A stretch of DNA of 16,034 bases from JBCDBY01 sp039182715 (GCA_039182715.1 JBCDBY010000076.1:1-16034), one strand, 5' to 3'. Shown: positions 1 through 7,249, numbered from the stretch's first letter. The notes: a model not told the origin generated them from the letters alone. Program-made: numbers and translations.

Positions 1-1
1 T

Positions 2-571
2 CCCGTCCGGGCCCTCAACGACGATGGGATCGGCAGCACGTCCACCATCGCGCAGGGCATCTACTGGGCGGTCACACAGGGCGCGCGGGTGATCAACGTC
101 TCGATCGAGATGCAGGCCGAGACGATCGCCGTCCGGCGGGCGATCGAGTTCGCGACGGACAGCGGCGTGCTGGTCGTCGCCGCCGTCGGCAATGCGGGAC
201 GCGACGAGGTCGTCTTCCCCGCCCGCAACGGCGACGTGGTCGGCGTCGCGTCCGTTCGCGCCGACGGCGTGGCGGCGGGATTCACGAACACCGGAAGCGA
301 GGTCGACTTCGTGGCGCCGGGCGTGCAGGTCATCGGCGCGCTGCCGCTCGACCTCAATCCGACCGGCGCGGGTCGGTGGAGCGGGACGAGCTTCTCGACG
401 CCGATCGTCGCGGGCGTGTTCGCGCTCATGGCGGAACGGTTCCCCGACCAGGATCCGTCCCAATGGCGCGACCGCCTGCGGGATACCGCGCTCTCCGTGG
501 AGAGCCAGAATCCCGCCGTCGGCGGCGATCTGGGGAACGGGTGGGCACAGCCCGCTGCGGCCCTAAGATGA
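2..571 (+). CDS. Subtilisin-like serine protease (S8 family), C-terminal part, 5' end outside window
   Basis: This is the C-terminal 189 residues of an S8 (subtilase) serine endopeptidase. The frame is open from base 2, and the residues before the first GTG (89) already match the family: VRALNDDGIGST, then a helix leading to GARVINVS, so 89 is not the true start. The oxyanion-hole Asn lies in VVAAVGNAG (about base 175-200) and the nucleophilic Ser in GTSFSTPIVAG (about base 382-415). The catalytic Asp and His would lie upstream, outside the window. The family is normally secreted, but the signal peptide cannot be seen. The stop TGA is 4 bp before the DinB start, so the two are probably co-transcribed. 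The end is short after the Ser motif (about 60 residues), with no C-terminal sorting domain. Family assignment is firm; substrate is unknown. Confidence 0.93.
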   Translation, partial: PVRALNDDGIGSTSTIAQGIYWAVTQGARVINVSIEMQAETIAVRRAIEFATDSGVLVVAAVGNAGRDEVVFPARNGDVVGVASVRADGVAAGFTNTGSEVDFVAPGVQVIGALPLDLNPTGAGRWSGTSFSTPIVAGVFALMAERFPDQDPSQWRDRLRDTALSVESQNPAVGGDLGNGWAQPAAALR

Positions 572-575
572 GCGC

Positions 576-1103
576 ATGAACTGGACCGAGCTCCTGAACG
601 CGGGGATCGAAGAGGCCTACCGCTCGACGGAAGGGCTTCTGCGCCACGTCGACGACACGATGCTGGCCTGGAAGCCCGACACCGGCGAGAACTGGATGAC
701 GGTCGGGCAGCTGCTCCGCCACCTGCCCGAAGCGTGCGGCTTTTGCATGCGCGGTTTCGTCACGGGCGAGTGGGGCATGCCCGAGGGCGTCGATCCCGCC
801 GACGCCGTGCCCGAATCCATGCTTCCGACGGCGGAGGAGATGAAGTCGGTCGAGTCGGTGGACGAAGCGAAGCGCCTGCTCGCCGAGGACAAGGAGCTCG
901 CCTACGCGATGGTGAAACAGGCGGGCGAGGATCGCCTCGAGAACCAGGCGACGACCGCGCCGTGGGACCCGATGGAGATGCCGCTCGGCCGCCGGCTGCT
1001 CGGCATGATCGAGCACCTCGCGATGCACCGGGCGCAGCTCTTCTACTACCTCAAGCTGATGGGCAAGCCGGTCAACACGCACTCGCTCTACGGCATGGAT
1101 TGA
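576..1103 (+). CDS. DinB/YfiT-like four-helix-bundle protein
   Basis: The 175-residue product fits the DinB family, four-helix bundles that usually hold a divalent metal through three His residues. Candidate ligands are visible: His49 in QLLRHLPEA, and His147 and His151 in MIEHLAMHRAQL, the last being the usual HxxxHRxQ signature. Length is typical of the family. Known members include thiol-dependent S-transferases (mycothiol or bacillithiol type) and damage-inducible proteins of unknown activity; the sequence does not tell which applies here. The ATG lies 4 bp after the protease stop, which suggests co-transcription. The gene converges on the desaturase with a gap of only 13 bp. This is the one convergent gap in the window without a heptamer array. 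Confidence 0.85.
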   Translation: MNWTELLNAGIEEAYRSTEGLLRHVDDTMLAWKPDTGENWMTVGQLLRHLPEACGFCMRGFVTGEWGMPEGVDPADAVPESMLPTAEEMKSVESVDEAKRLLAEDKELAYAMVKQAGEDRLENQATTAPWDPMEMPLGRRLLGMIEHLAMHRAQLFYYLKLMGKPVNTHSLYGMD

Positions 1104-1116
1104 ACTCCGAACCGGC

Positions 1117-2130
1117 CTACGAGCGCGCGACCGCTTCGGCGGGCGCCGGGGCGGGTCCCGTCGGCCACAGCGTGCGGTGTTCGTAGCCCTTGACGAAGTA
1201 GCCGTAGGTCAACTCCCACAGCGACCTTCGTTCGCGCACGCCCTGCTCCACCAGGTACGGGCGCAGCGTGTCGCACGCCTCGCCCATGCGGTACCAGGGG
1301 ATACCGGGGAAGACGTGATGCACCAGGTGGCAGTCGCCCGCGTCCCAGAAGAAGAGGGGGCGCGTGAGCCAGCCGGTGCGGTAGTAGGTCGCGCAGTGGA
1401 AGTTGTTCTGCTCGTTGGTCTCGGCGTGCTCCAGGATCAGCCGGAAAGTGTTGGCAATCGGGAGCACGAGCAGCGCCGGCAGCAGGAAGCCGTACTGCAC
1501 GGGGTCCTTCCAGGTGCGCCAGGCGAGGTAGATGCCGACGTACGCGAGCAGGATGATCGCCGTCTCGCGGACGATCAGCCAGCGGTTGGGCACCGGGCCG
1601 AACGAGCCCTCGGGCGCGGGCCACTTGGGCGGGAAGTTGCGGCGCAGGAAGCGCCAGAACGCGAGGAAGTATCCGATCGGCGTGAGGTAGAGGAAGCGCC
1701 GCACGCGCGTGTCGAGATCCTGCTTGTAGGCTTCGTCCTCGTCGGTGCCGGTGTAGTCGTGGTGGTCGTGGTGCGTATGGCCGTACTGCGAGTAGGGCTG
1801 GAACGAGAGGATGCCCGAGACGACACCGAGCCAGTAGGAGAACCGGCGCCCGCCGACGCGCCGGTGCACGCAGACGTCGTGCAGCAGGTAGCCGAACGCC
1901 ATGATGACGAAGCCCTGCAGCACGAAGGCGACCCACCAGAGCGGGTTGGCGCGGTCGTTCTGGCCGAGAAACCAGACGTTGAGCGCGAACAGACCGTAGA
2001 GGCCGACGATGCCGAAGAAGTCGATCCATCCGCTCTTGCGGTGGATACGAACGATCGTGTCGCGGCCGAGCGCACGGACGATGTCCTTGCGCGCCTGCGC
2101 GAAGTCGTACGGACCAACGGCAGCGCCCAT
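1117..2130 (-). CDS. Membrane fatty acid desaturase
   Basis: The 337-residue membrane di-iron desaturase should introduce a double bond into an acyl chain at the cytoplasmic membrane, using O2 and an electron donor. All three histidine boxes are present: HDVCVH (HxxxxH, about residue 84), HTHHDHH (about 117-123) and HLVHHVFP (HxxHH, near residue 273, after EHAETNEQNNFH). Hydrophobic segments lie around 38-56, 63-83, 90-110, 186-205 and 212-230, as in the family. The ATG at 2130 follows a TAGCTT hexamer by 6 nt (see that entry). It is divergent from the ATP-grasp gene across 62 bp. The region and bond position of desaturation cannot be read from the sequence. The nearby acyl-metabolism operon makes a shared role in membrane lipid composition conceivable, but nothing links them directly. 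Confidence 0.9.
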   Translation of the reverse strand: MGAAVGPYDFAQARKDIVRALGRDTIVRIHRKSGWIDFFGIVGLYGLFALNVWFLGQNDRANPLWWVAFVLQGFVIMAFGYLLHDVCVHRRVGGRRFSYWLGVVSGILSFQPYSQYGHTHHDHHDYTGTDEDEAYKQDLDTRVRRFLYLTPIGYFLAFWRFLRRNFPPKWPAPEGSFGPVPNRWLIVRETAIILLAYVGIYLAWRTWKDPVQYGFLLPALLVLPIANTFRLILEHAETNEQNNFHCATYYRTGWLTRPLFFWDAGDCHLVHHVFPGIPWYRMGEACDTLRPYLVEQGVRERRSLWELTYGYFVKGYEHRTLWPTGPAPAPAEAVARS

Positions 2131-2136
2131 AAACGT

Positions 2137-2142
2137 AAGCTA
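2137..2142 (-). promoter_or_regulatory. Possible -10 hexamer (TAGCTT) for the desaturase
   Basis: On the - strand TAGCTT (TAnnnT) ends 6 nt before the ATG at 2130, so transcription would begin at or beside the start codon. There is no Shine-Dalgarno between them. I see no convincing -35. It matters mainly as part of a repeated pattern in this window. Confidence 0.35.
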
Positions 2143-2179
2143 ACGCGGCCCTGCGACCTCCGCAACGAACGTGGCCGGG

Positions 2180-2185
2180 TATTCT
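2180..2185 (+). promoter_or_regulatory. Possible -10 hexamer (TATTCT) for the ATP-grasp gene
   Basis: TATTCT ends 7 nt before the GTG at 2193 in otherwise GC-rich DNA, with no Shine-Dalgarno between. The position fits a leaderless transcript. No clear -35 is visible. Confidence 0.35.
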
Positions 2186-2192
2186 CGGCGCC

Positions 2193-3131
2193 GTGCTGTG
2201 GGTCATCGTCAATCGGGGAAACCGAACGCCGTTGCGACGCATGCGCGCGTTTCGGGGCGGCGCGTTCGCGCGTCGCGTGCGACCGCTTCCGTTGGAGTCG
2301 ATTCGCCGCCGCCGGCGCCTGCCCGCGGGCGGCTACCTCTTCGTCGGTCACGAGACCTGGTCGTCGTCCGACCTGGCGCTCGGGGCCCGGCTCGCGCGCC
2401 GCATGCGGGAGGAAGGTGCGCCGGTCTGGAACGATCCGGGGCACGTGCTGCGCCGCTACGCGTTGCTGCGCATGCTGTTCGAGGACGGCACGAATTCGTT
2501 CAACGTCTACCGTGCCGACGAGCGGCGCGAGCCGACCCGGTGGCCGGTCTTCCTGCGCGGCGAACACGACCATCAGGGGCATCGCAGCGAGTTGCTGCCG
2601 GATCGGGCCGCCCTCGCCGCGGCGCTGCGCGAGGTCGAGGATCCGGCGAGCGCATTGATCGTCGAGTTCGTCGACACGCGCGGCGGCGACCGGCTCCACT
2701 CGAAGTGCGGCGCCTGCCGCGTCGGCGACGCGCTCTTCGCGCGCCACCGGATCTTCGGCGAGCACTGGATGGTCAAGGTGCAGGCCCACCCCGAGCCCGC
2801 GTGCGCGGAACGGGAACGGTCCTACGTGGCCTCGTTTCCCGATCGCGAGGCGGTCGCCTCCGTGTTCGAGCGGGCCGGCATCGACTACGGCCGCATCGAC
2901 TACACGCCGGTGGGGGATCGCATCGAGGTGTGGGAGATCAATACGAACCCGACGATCGTCGATCCGCCCACGCTCGCCATGAAGAGCCGCTGGGCCTTCA
3001 ACGAGCCGATCATCCACCGCCACTGCGATGCGCTGCTGGCGCTCGCCGAAACGGGCGAGGGCCGGAGCCCGGTGCCTTTGAAGGGCGTCGCGGGCGTTCG
3101 GCCGGGTTGGCGGTGGTGGGGGAAGCGTTGA
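2193..3131 (+). CDS. ATP-grasp domain protein of unknown substrate
   Basis: The 312-residue protein has an ATP-grasp C-terminal half. ATP-grasp enzymes join a carboxylate to an amine or thiol through an acylphosphate. The decisive segment is IDYGRIDYTPVGDRIEVWEINTNP (residues 230-253, quoted in part: IEVWEINTNP), where Glu248 and Asn250 match the usual Mg-ATP ligands. Before it, ALIVEFVDT (154-162) and ARHRIFGEHWMVK (183-195) match the central sheet and the nucleotide-contacting loop. The N-terminal third is Arg-rich, with GYLFVGHETW at 47-56 as the likely start of the pre-ATP-grasp fold. The GTG at 2193 is supported only by the -10-like TATTCT; a start further in (for example Met17) is possible. 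The stop TGA lies inside the first heptamer of the following repeat. No neighbour suggests a substrate. Confidence 0.75.
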   Translation: MLWVIVNRGNRTPLRRMRAFRGGAFARRVRPLPLESIRRRRRLPAGGYLFVGHETWSSSDLALGARLARRMREEGAPVWNDPGHVLRRYALLRMLFEDGTNSFNVYRADERREPTRWPVFLRGEHDHQGHRSELLPDRAALAAALREVEDPASALIVEFVDTRGGDRLHSKCGACRVGDALFARHRIFGEHWMVKVQAHPEPACAERERSYVASFPDREAVASVFERAGIDYGRIDYTPVGDRIEVWEINTNPTIVDPPTLAMKSRWAFNEPIIHRHCDALLALAETGEGRSPVPLKGVAGVRPGWRWWGKR

Positions 3132-3268
3132 ACGTTGAACGTTCGACGTTCAACGTTCGGGGTGGGAAGTCATCGGAGGTTTGGGTGGCTTGCACCGTGC
3201 CATCCAGGTTTTCGGCGGCTCCGATGACTTCCCGCGTTGAACGTCCCACGTCACACGTCGAACGTTCC
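3125..3268. repeat. Convergent-gap repeat element A: inverted heptamer arrays around a 15-bp inverted repeat
   Basis: The left array is GCGTTGA, ACGTTGA, ACGTTCG, ACGTTCA, ACGTTCG (3125-3159). The right array is GCGTTGA, ACGTCCC, ACGTCAC, ACGTCGA, ACGTTCC (3234-3268). The right array is largely the reverse-complement type of the left one. The core between them holds a perfect 15-bp inverted repeat, GGGAAGTCATCGGAG at 3164-3178 and its complement at 3219-3233. The element fills the gap between the ATP-grasp gene (+) and the flotillin gene (-). The ATP-grasp stop codon lies within the first unit, and the flotillin stop is 8 bp beyond the last. A role in ending transcription from both sides is an inference. 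Confidence 0.9.
3164..3233. terminator. Perfect 15-bp stem, candidate bidirectional terminator or RNA hairpin
   Basis: Arms 3164-3178 and 3219-3233 are exact complements with a 40-nt loop. Inside the loop GGGTGGC (3183-3189) and GCCATCC (3199-3205) can pair with one G-U. Being symmetrical it would form in transcripts from either side. There is no U-tract, so it is not a classical intrinsic terminator. The stem is seen in the sequence; the function is inferred from its place between convergent genes. Confidence 0.5.
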
Positions 3269-3276
3269 ACATTTCC

Positions 3277-4866
3277 CTAGGCCGCTTCCGGCTTCGGGTC
3301 GTCGTCCTTCTTCTTCTCGTTCCCGTCGTCGGCGCCCTTGAGCTTGCCGAAGTACTCCGGCATCTCGACGCCGCCGACGTCGCGCATCATCTGGAGCATG
3401 GGCGGCAGGGTGCCGCCGAGCCCGCGCAGGAAGTTCGCGGTGGCGTTGGAGCCGTTGCCGTCGCTGCCGCCGTCCCAGACGACGACCTTGTCGAACTTGA
3501 TGTTGCTGATCGCCTGCGCCGCGGTCTCCGACAGGTGGTCGAGGTGCTCGAGCATGAGCATCTGGAACGCCGCCTGCGCATCGCCGCACGCACTCACGAT
3601 CTCGGCGAAACCCTGACCCTTCTTCTGCAGGATCTCGAACTGGCCGCGCGCCTCCGCCTCGAGCCGGGCGTAGATCGCGGCCGCCTCGCCCTCCGCCTCG
3701 ATGCGGCGCTTGTCCGCCTCCGCCTCGGCGTCGACGACCATCTTCGCCTTCTCGGCGCGCGCAACCGCCTCGAGCGCGGCGCGCTGCTCCGCCTCGACCT
3801 TGGTCGCCTCGGCTTCGGCCGCCGTCGCCTGCGCCTCGTACTGCGCCTTGAGCACCTCCGCCTCGGCGACGCGCTTGCGCGTCTCGCCTCGCTGGTACGC
3901 CTCGGCGCGCTCGACCTGCAGCTCGGCATTGGCGCGCGCGACAATCGCCTGCGCCTCGTTCTCACCCTTGACCGCCTGCGCGTCCGCGTCCGCCACGGCG
4001 ACGCGCTTCTCGCGCTCCGCTTCGGCGACCTTCGCTTCCGTCTGGTTGCGGGCGGTCTCCTCGCCGACGCGCGCGTCGCGGTCGAGGTTGGCGACCTGGA
4101 TGACGCGCTCCTTCTCCGCCTCCTTCGTGCCGATGTCGCGGTTCTTCTGGGCGATCGCGACGTCGATGTCCTTCTCGCGGTTGGCGCGCGCGACGCCGAT
4201 CGCGCCCGACTTCTCCTGCTCCGCCACGTCGATCTCGGCCTGCTGGATGGCGGTCGCCGCCGCCTTGCGGCCGATCGCCTCGATGTAGCCGGAGTCGTCC
4301 GTGATGTCGGTGATGTTCACGTTGATCAGCGAAAGGCCGATCTTGCGCAGCTCCGGCTCGAGGGAGTCCTGGATCGAGTTGAGGAACGCGTCGCGGTCGC
4401 GGTTGATCTCCTCGATGCGCATGGATGCGATCACCTGGCGCAGCTGGCCGAAGATGATGTCGCGCGCCTGAGCCTCGATGTCGCCGGGACGCAGGTTGAG
4501 CAGGCGCACCGCGGCGTTGTTCATCGCGCCCGGGTCGGTGCCGACGGCGACCGTGAAGACCGAGGGCACGTTCACGCGGATGTTCTCCAGCGAGAGCGCG
4601 CCCTTGAGCGGAATCTCGATCTGCAGCGGTTCGAGGTCGAGGTAGGCGTAGTCCTGGATGAGCGGCCAGACGAATGCGCCGCCGCCGTGATGGCAGCGGG
4701 CGGCGTTCTGACCGCCGACCTTTCCGTAGACGACGAGCACCTTGTTGGACGGGCATCGCTTGTAGCGCTTGATCAGCAGGATCAGGAAGCTGAAGAACAG
4801 CAGCGCGAGAACGACGACCAACAGCACCGTCGGATCGGAGAGGTTGATCGCGAACAGGGACGGCAT
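3277..4866 (-). CDS. Flotillin-like SPFH protein (YqiK type)
   Basis: The 529-residue product is a flotillin-family scaffold, expected at the cytoplasmic membrane, where flotillins form ring-like oligomers and organise membrane domains. Order of parts: short N-terminus, one transmembrane helix (about 13-33), a basic stretch (KRYKR), then the SPFH/band-7 domain (about 40-205). That domain includes the GKVGGQNAARCHHGGGAFVWP start typical of YqiK-like flotillins. Next comes a long Ala/Glu/Lys/Arg-rich coiled coil (about 205-430) with many AEA and EAE units, then a conserved C-terminal segment with FDKVVVWDGG (about 465). The tail is Gly-rich and then charged (KKKDDD). An AAGGAG Shine-Dalgarno 9 nt before the ATG supports the start. 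The NfeD-like gene lies 26 bp upstream in the same operon, the usual partnership. The stop abuts repeat element A. Confidence 0.92.
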   Translation of the reverse strand: MPSLFAINLSDPTVLLVVVLALLFFSFLILLIKRYKRCPSNKVLVVYGKVGGQNAARCHHGGGAFVWPLIQDYAYLDLEPLQIEIPLKGALSLENIRVNVPSVFTVAVGTDPGAMNNAAVRLLNLRPGDIEAQARDIIFGQLRQVIASMRIEEINRDRDAFLNSIQDSLEPELRKIGLSLINVNITDITDDSGYIEAIGRKAAATAIQQAEIDVAEQEKSGAIGVARANREKDIDVAIAQKNRDIGTKEAEKERVIQVANLDRDARVGEETARNQTEAKVAEAEREKRVAVADADAQAVKGENEAQAIVARANAELQVERAEAYQRGETRKRVAEAEVLKAQYEAQATAAEAEATKVEAEQRAALEAVARAEKAKMVVDAEAEADKRRIEAEGEAAAIYARLEAEARGQFEILQKKGQGFAEIVSACGDAQAAFQMLMLEHLDHLSETAAQAISNIKFDKVVVWDGGSDGNGSNATANFLRGLGGTLPPMLQMMRDVGGVEMPEYFGKLKGADDGNEKKKDDDPKPEAA

Positions 4867-4875
4867 TTCTATCTT

Positions 4876-4881
4876 CTCCTT
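4876..4881 (-). promoter_or_regulatory. Shine-Dalgarno of the flotillin gene (AAGGAG)
   Basis: AAGGAG on the - strand lies 9 nt before the ATG at 4866. It is the best ribosome-binding site in the window and fixes the flotillin start. The gene is internal to an operon, unlike the heads that lack such a site. Confidence 0.75.
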
Positions 4882-4892
4882 CGTGGTTTGTT

Positions 4893-5453
4893 TCAGATGG
4901 CGATGACGTCGAGGGTCTGGTCGCCCTCGACCGACACGACGCGGATGCGCGCGCCGGACGGGATCTCGTCACCGTCGGTGCGCGCCGGGAACTCGAGCGA
5001 GCGCCCCTGGATCTCGATGGTCACCTTGCCCAGCCCCTCGTGCGCGCCGGGGATGCGCAGATAGCAGGTGCCGCTCTTGCCGACCGCGTTCTCGATGCGG
5101 ACGGTGCCGCTCGACTGCAGGTTGGCGAGCCCGCGCATGAGCAGGCCGACGGCGAACATGCCGGCGACACCGGACCCGGTCGCCACCGCGAGTCGTACGG
5201 GCATGGCGGGCGAGCGCTCCATCATGATGAGGCCGACCAGACCGAAGATCGCGGCGAAGGCGCAGAGCGCCTTGAACGAAAGCACGCCGAAGAAGACGTT
5301 GCCGTGGCCGACGGGATCGCCGTCGGTGTCGAGTTCCGGCCCGTCCATGTCGATGTCCGCTTCGCCGAACAGTCCCAGCGTCTGCAGGACGACCTGCACG
5401 AGCACGAGCACGCCGCCGCCGACGGCGCAGATGGTGTAGAGATTGGCTTCCAC
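4893..5453 (-). CDS. NfeD-like membrane protein with OB-fold C-terminus
   Basis: The 186-residue protein has three predicted membrane helices (about 8-28, 55-76 and 86-107) and a C-terminal beta-rich domain (about 113-186). The pattern of that domain, with GTVRIENAVGKSG, then GLGKVTIEIQG, then IPSGARIRVVSVEGDQTLDV, is that of the NfeD/YqiJ-like OB-fold. Proteins of this kind are encoded beside flotillins and are thought to work with them at the membrane, which is the arrangement here, 26 bp apart. The loop between helices 1 and 2 is strikingly acidic (residues 31-46, EADIDMDGPELDTDGD). The GTG start at 5453 is preceded by GAGGGAG with 5-nt spacing. No Ser-type protease domain of the long NfeD form is present, so this is the short form. 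Confidence 0.82.
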   Translation of the reverse strand: MEANLYTICAVGGGVLVLVQVVLQTLGLFGEADIDMDGPELDTDGDPVGHGNVFFGVLSFKALCAFAAIFGLVGLIMMERSPAMPVRLAVATGSGVAGMFAVGLLMRGLANLQSSGTVRIENAVGKSGTCYLRIPGAHEGLGKVTIEIQGRSLEFPARTDGDEIPSGARIRVVSVEGDQTLDVIAI

Positions 5454-5458
5454 TTCGT

Positions 5459-5465
5459 CTCCCTC
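5459..5465 (-). promoter_or_regulatory. Shine-Dalgarno of the NfeD-like gene (GAGGGAG)
   Basis: On the - strand GAGGGAG ends 5 nt before the GTG at 5453 and supports that start over internal alternatives. The rest of the divergent gap (5466-5549) holds no further feature I can support. Confidence 0.6.
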
Positions 5466-5549
5466 ACGTAATCGGTAACCTTTACTTCCGACAAACCGGC
5501 TCTATTCGCGGCTTTCCCCGCGCTTTTCCGCGCGCCCCGGCAAAGCGGG

Positions 5550-5555
5550 TATAAA
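5550..5555 (+). promoter_or_regulatory. Possible -10 hexamer (TATAAA) for the Kelch lipoprotein
   Basis: TATAAA stands in GC-rich DNA 11 nt before the GTG at 5567. Transcription would begin about 4 nt before the start codon, leaving no room for a Shine-Dalgarno. No convincing -35 is seen. Confidence 0.4.
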
Positions 5556-5566
5556 GGTCTCACCGA

Positions 5567-7051
5567 GTGAGAGGACATGGCGGGGCGTTTCTCATCGCCC
5601 TCCTCGTCGCGTGCGGCGGCGGAGGTGGCGGAGGCGGTACGCCGTTTCGGGTGACGGGTTCGTCGCCGGAGACGGGCACCACCGAAGCGGACATCGACGT
5701 GCCGGTTCTGATCGTCTTCAATCGGCCGGCCGACGTCGCCACGCTCAACCAGGAGACGGTCCGCCTCGAGACGGCCGACGGTGTCCCGGTCGGCGCGCGG
5801 ATCCTCGTGCAGGGATTCAACTCCGCGGCGGTCAACGTCGAGCCGTTCGCGAATCTCGACGAGAACGTCGGCTATCGCGTCGTCCTCAGCGGGGTCCGCG
5901 CGACGGACGGCACCGCGCTGGCGACGCAGACCGTCTGTTTCGTGACGCGCAGCAGCACGCCGACGGTCCGGCCCGACCAGCTGCTCGATCTCGGCGACGC
6001 CCTGCAGGTTCCGCGCTTCCGCGGCGTCTCGATCCGGATGCGCGACGGCCGGACCGCGGTCATCGGCGGCTACTCCGACCCGCAGACCGCGACCGACACG
6101 ATCGAGATCTACGAGCCCACGACGCGCGGCTTCCGGCTGCTGACCGCGCGCCTCACCGTGCCGCGCGCCGAGTTCACGGTGACGCAGCTCAACGACCGGC
6201 GCATCGTCATCGCGGGCGGCGTCTCCGAGCCCGGCGGCGCGCCGCTGGCGTCGACCGACATCTTCGACCCGGGCAGCGAGACGGTCGCGCCCGGCCCGTC
6301 GATGAACATCGCGCGCCGCGAGCATGCCGCCAGCGGATTCTTCGGCAACGATCGCCTCGTCGTCTCGGGCGGCTTCGACGCCGACGGCGAAGCGCTGGAT
6401 AGCCTGGAGGAGCTGCGGGGGACGACCTGGGAGATCATGCCTCTCACGCTGCCCGAGCCGACCGCGCAGGGCATTCAGGTCGCGTCGCTCTTCGACCGCA
6501 TCTACTTCTCCGCCAGCAACCTGCTCGGCATCAGCGGCTACATCAATGCGGCGGGGGAGATGGTCACGCGTGCGGAGGGCGACATCCGCTTCCGCCCGGC
6601 GTACGCGACGCTCTCGAACGGCGACTTCCTGATCATCGGCGGCGATACACGTTCGATGGTCACCATCGACATGTCCTCGGGTTTGCCGTGGGGCGCCAGC
6701 AGCTTCCTCCGCGAACGGCGCGGCCTGCACTCCGTGACCGTGCGCGGCAACAACGGACGGCGCCTGCTGGTCGTCGGCGGCTTCAACCGCGCCGTGCAGG
6801 GAGAGCCTCCGCTCACGTCGATGGAGATCGTCGATGCGCTCGATCCGGGCCCGTTCGGCTTCCCCGACGCGGTCGCCTATCGTGTCGACCCGCTGCGTCT
6901 GCCCGTGCCGTTCGCCGGCCACGTCGGATTTAACGACAACAGCGGCCGCACGATCATCGCCGGCGGCGTCGGCGACGGCGTCGGTCCCCACTCGCGCCGC
7001 GCGATCATGATCGTCGACAACGCGAATTCGCTCACCGTCGACTGCGATTGA
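5567..7051 (+). CDS. Lipoprotein with Ig-like domain and Kelch-type repeats
   Basis: The 494-residue exported lipoprotein begins with a short signal ending in a lipobox, LLVAC, with Cys16 as the lipidation site. An eight-Gly run (17-24) follows as a flexible tether. Residues about 27-126 resemble the SbsA/Big_5 bacterial Ig-like fold: VTGSSPETGTTEADIDVPVLIVFNRPAD is the usual opening (SSPETGTTEADIDVPVLIVF) and FVTRSS the end. From about 140 onward there are Kelch-like blades. Each has a GG pair followed by a strand and a D-x-F/Y-x-P turn, for example AVIGGYSDP, IVIAGGVSEP with DIFDPG, LVVSGGFDADG, LIIGGD, LVVGGFN and IIAGGVGDG. A binding or structural role at the cell surface is likely; the ligand is unknown. 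The GTG start gives a proper short signal. The stop is immediately followed by repeat element B, and the gene converges on the CPBP gene. Confidence 0.85.
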   Translation: MRGHGGAFLIALLVACGGGGGGGGTPFRVTGSSPETGTTEADIDVPVLIVFNRPADVATLNQETVRLETADGVPVGARILVQGFNSAAVNVEPFANLDENVGYRVVLSGVRATDGTALATQTVCFVTRSSTPTVRPDQLLDLGDALQVPRFRGVSIRMRDGRTAVIGGYSDPQTATDTIEIYEPTTRGFRLLTARLTVPRAEFTVTQLNDRRIVIAGGVSEPGGAPLASTDIFDPGSETVAPGPSMNIARREHAASGFFGNDRLVVSGGFDADGEALDSLEELRGTTWEIMPLTLPEPTAQGIQVASLFDRIYFSASNLLGISGYINAAGEMVTRAEGDIRFRPAYATLSNGDFLIIGGDTRSMVTIDMSSGLPWGASSFLRERRGLHSVTVRGNNGRRLLVVGGFNRAVQGEPPLTSMEIVDALDPGPFGFPDAVAYRVDPLRLPVPFAGHVGFNDNSGRTIIAGGVGDGVGPHSRRAIMIVDNANSLTVDCD

Positions 7052-7249
7052 ACGTTCGATGTTCGACGTTCGACGCTCGACGTTCGACGCTCGACGCTCG
7101 ACGCTCGACGCTCGACGCTCGACGTCAGCGATGGAGAGGCATTGAGGGTGCGGGCGAAGGGACCAAGTTGGCGCGTTCTCGTCGCCGCATCCCTCCGTCG
7201 CCTTCCTTGGTGAGACGTCAAACGTCAAACGTCGAACGTCAAACGTTCA
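7052..7249. repeat. Convergent-gap repeat element B: longest heptamer array
   Basis: The left array (7052-7128) has eleven 7-nt units directly after the lipoprotein stop: ACGTTCG, ATGTTCG, ACGTTCG, ACGCTCG, ACGTTCG, then five identical ACGCTCG units (7087-7121) and ACGTCAG. The right array (7215-7249) has five inverse-type units: ACGTCAA twice, ACGTCGA, ACGTCAA, ACGTTCA. The stop codon of the CPBP gene is the last three bases of the final unit. The 86-bp core has an exact 6-bp inverted repeat, ACCAAG (7162-7167) and CTTGGT (7206-7211). It also has an imperfect GAGGG-TGCGG pairing between about 7144 and 7195. Small open frames here translate as 7-residue repeats and are not genes. Confidence 0.9.

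Noticed and set aside
3125..3268. Insertion sequence or transposon end
   Set aside because: No transposase, no target duplication that I can see, and the symmetry comes from the heptamer arrays and core. A non-autonomous element remains possible and is raised as a finding.
3535..5064. A 509-codon open frame on + antisense to the flotillin and NfeD-like genes
   Set aside because: Composition is almost wholly Arg/Leu/Ala/Asp/Val, the mirror of the GC-rich coiled-coil codons on the other strand. The - strand genes have clear motifs, Shine-Dalgarno sites and family matches.
5222..7228. A 668-codon open frame on - antisense to the Kelch lipoprotein
   Set aside because: Its start lies in the heptamer array and its product is Arg/Ala/Asp-rich with no motif; the + strand gene has a lipobox and Kelch repeats.
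7052..7249. CRISPR array
   Set aside because: The units are 7 nt, contiguous and without unique spacers, and there are no cas genes.
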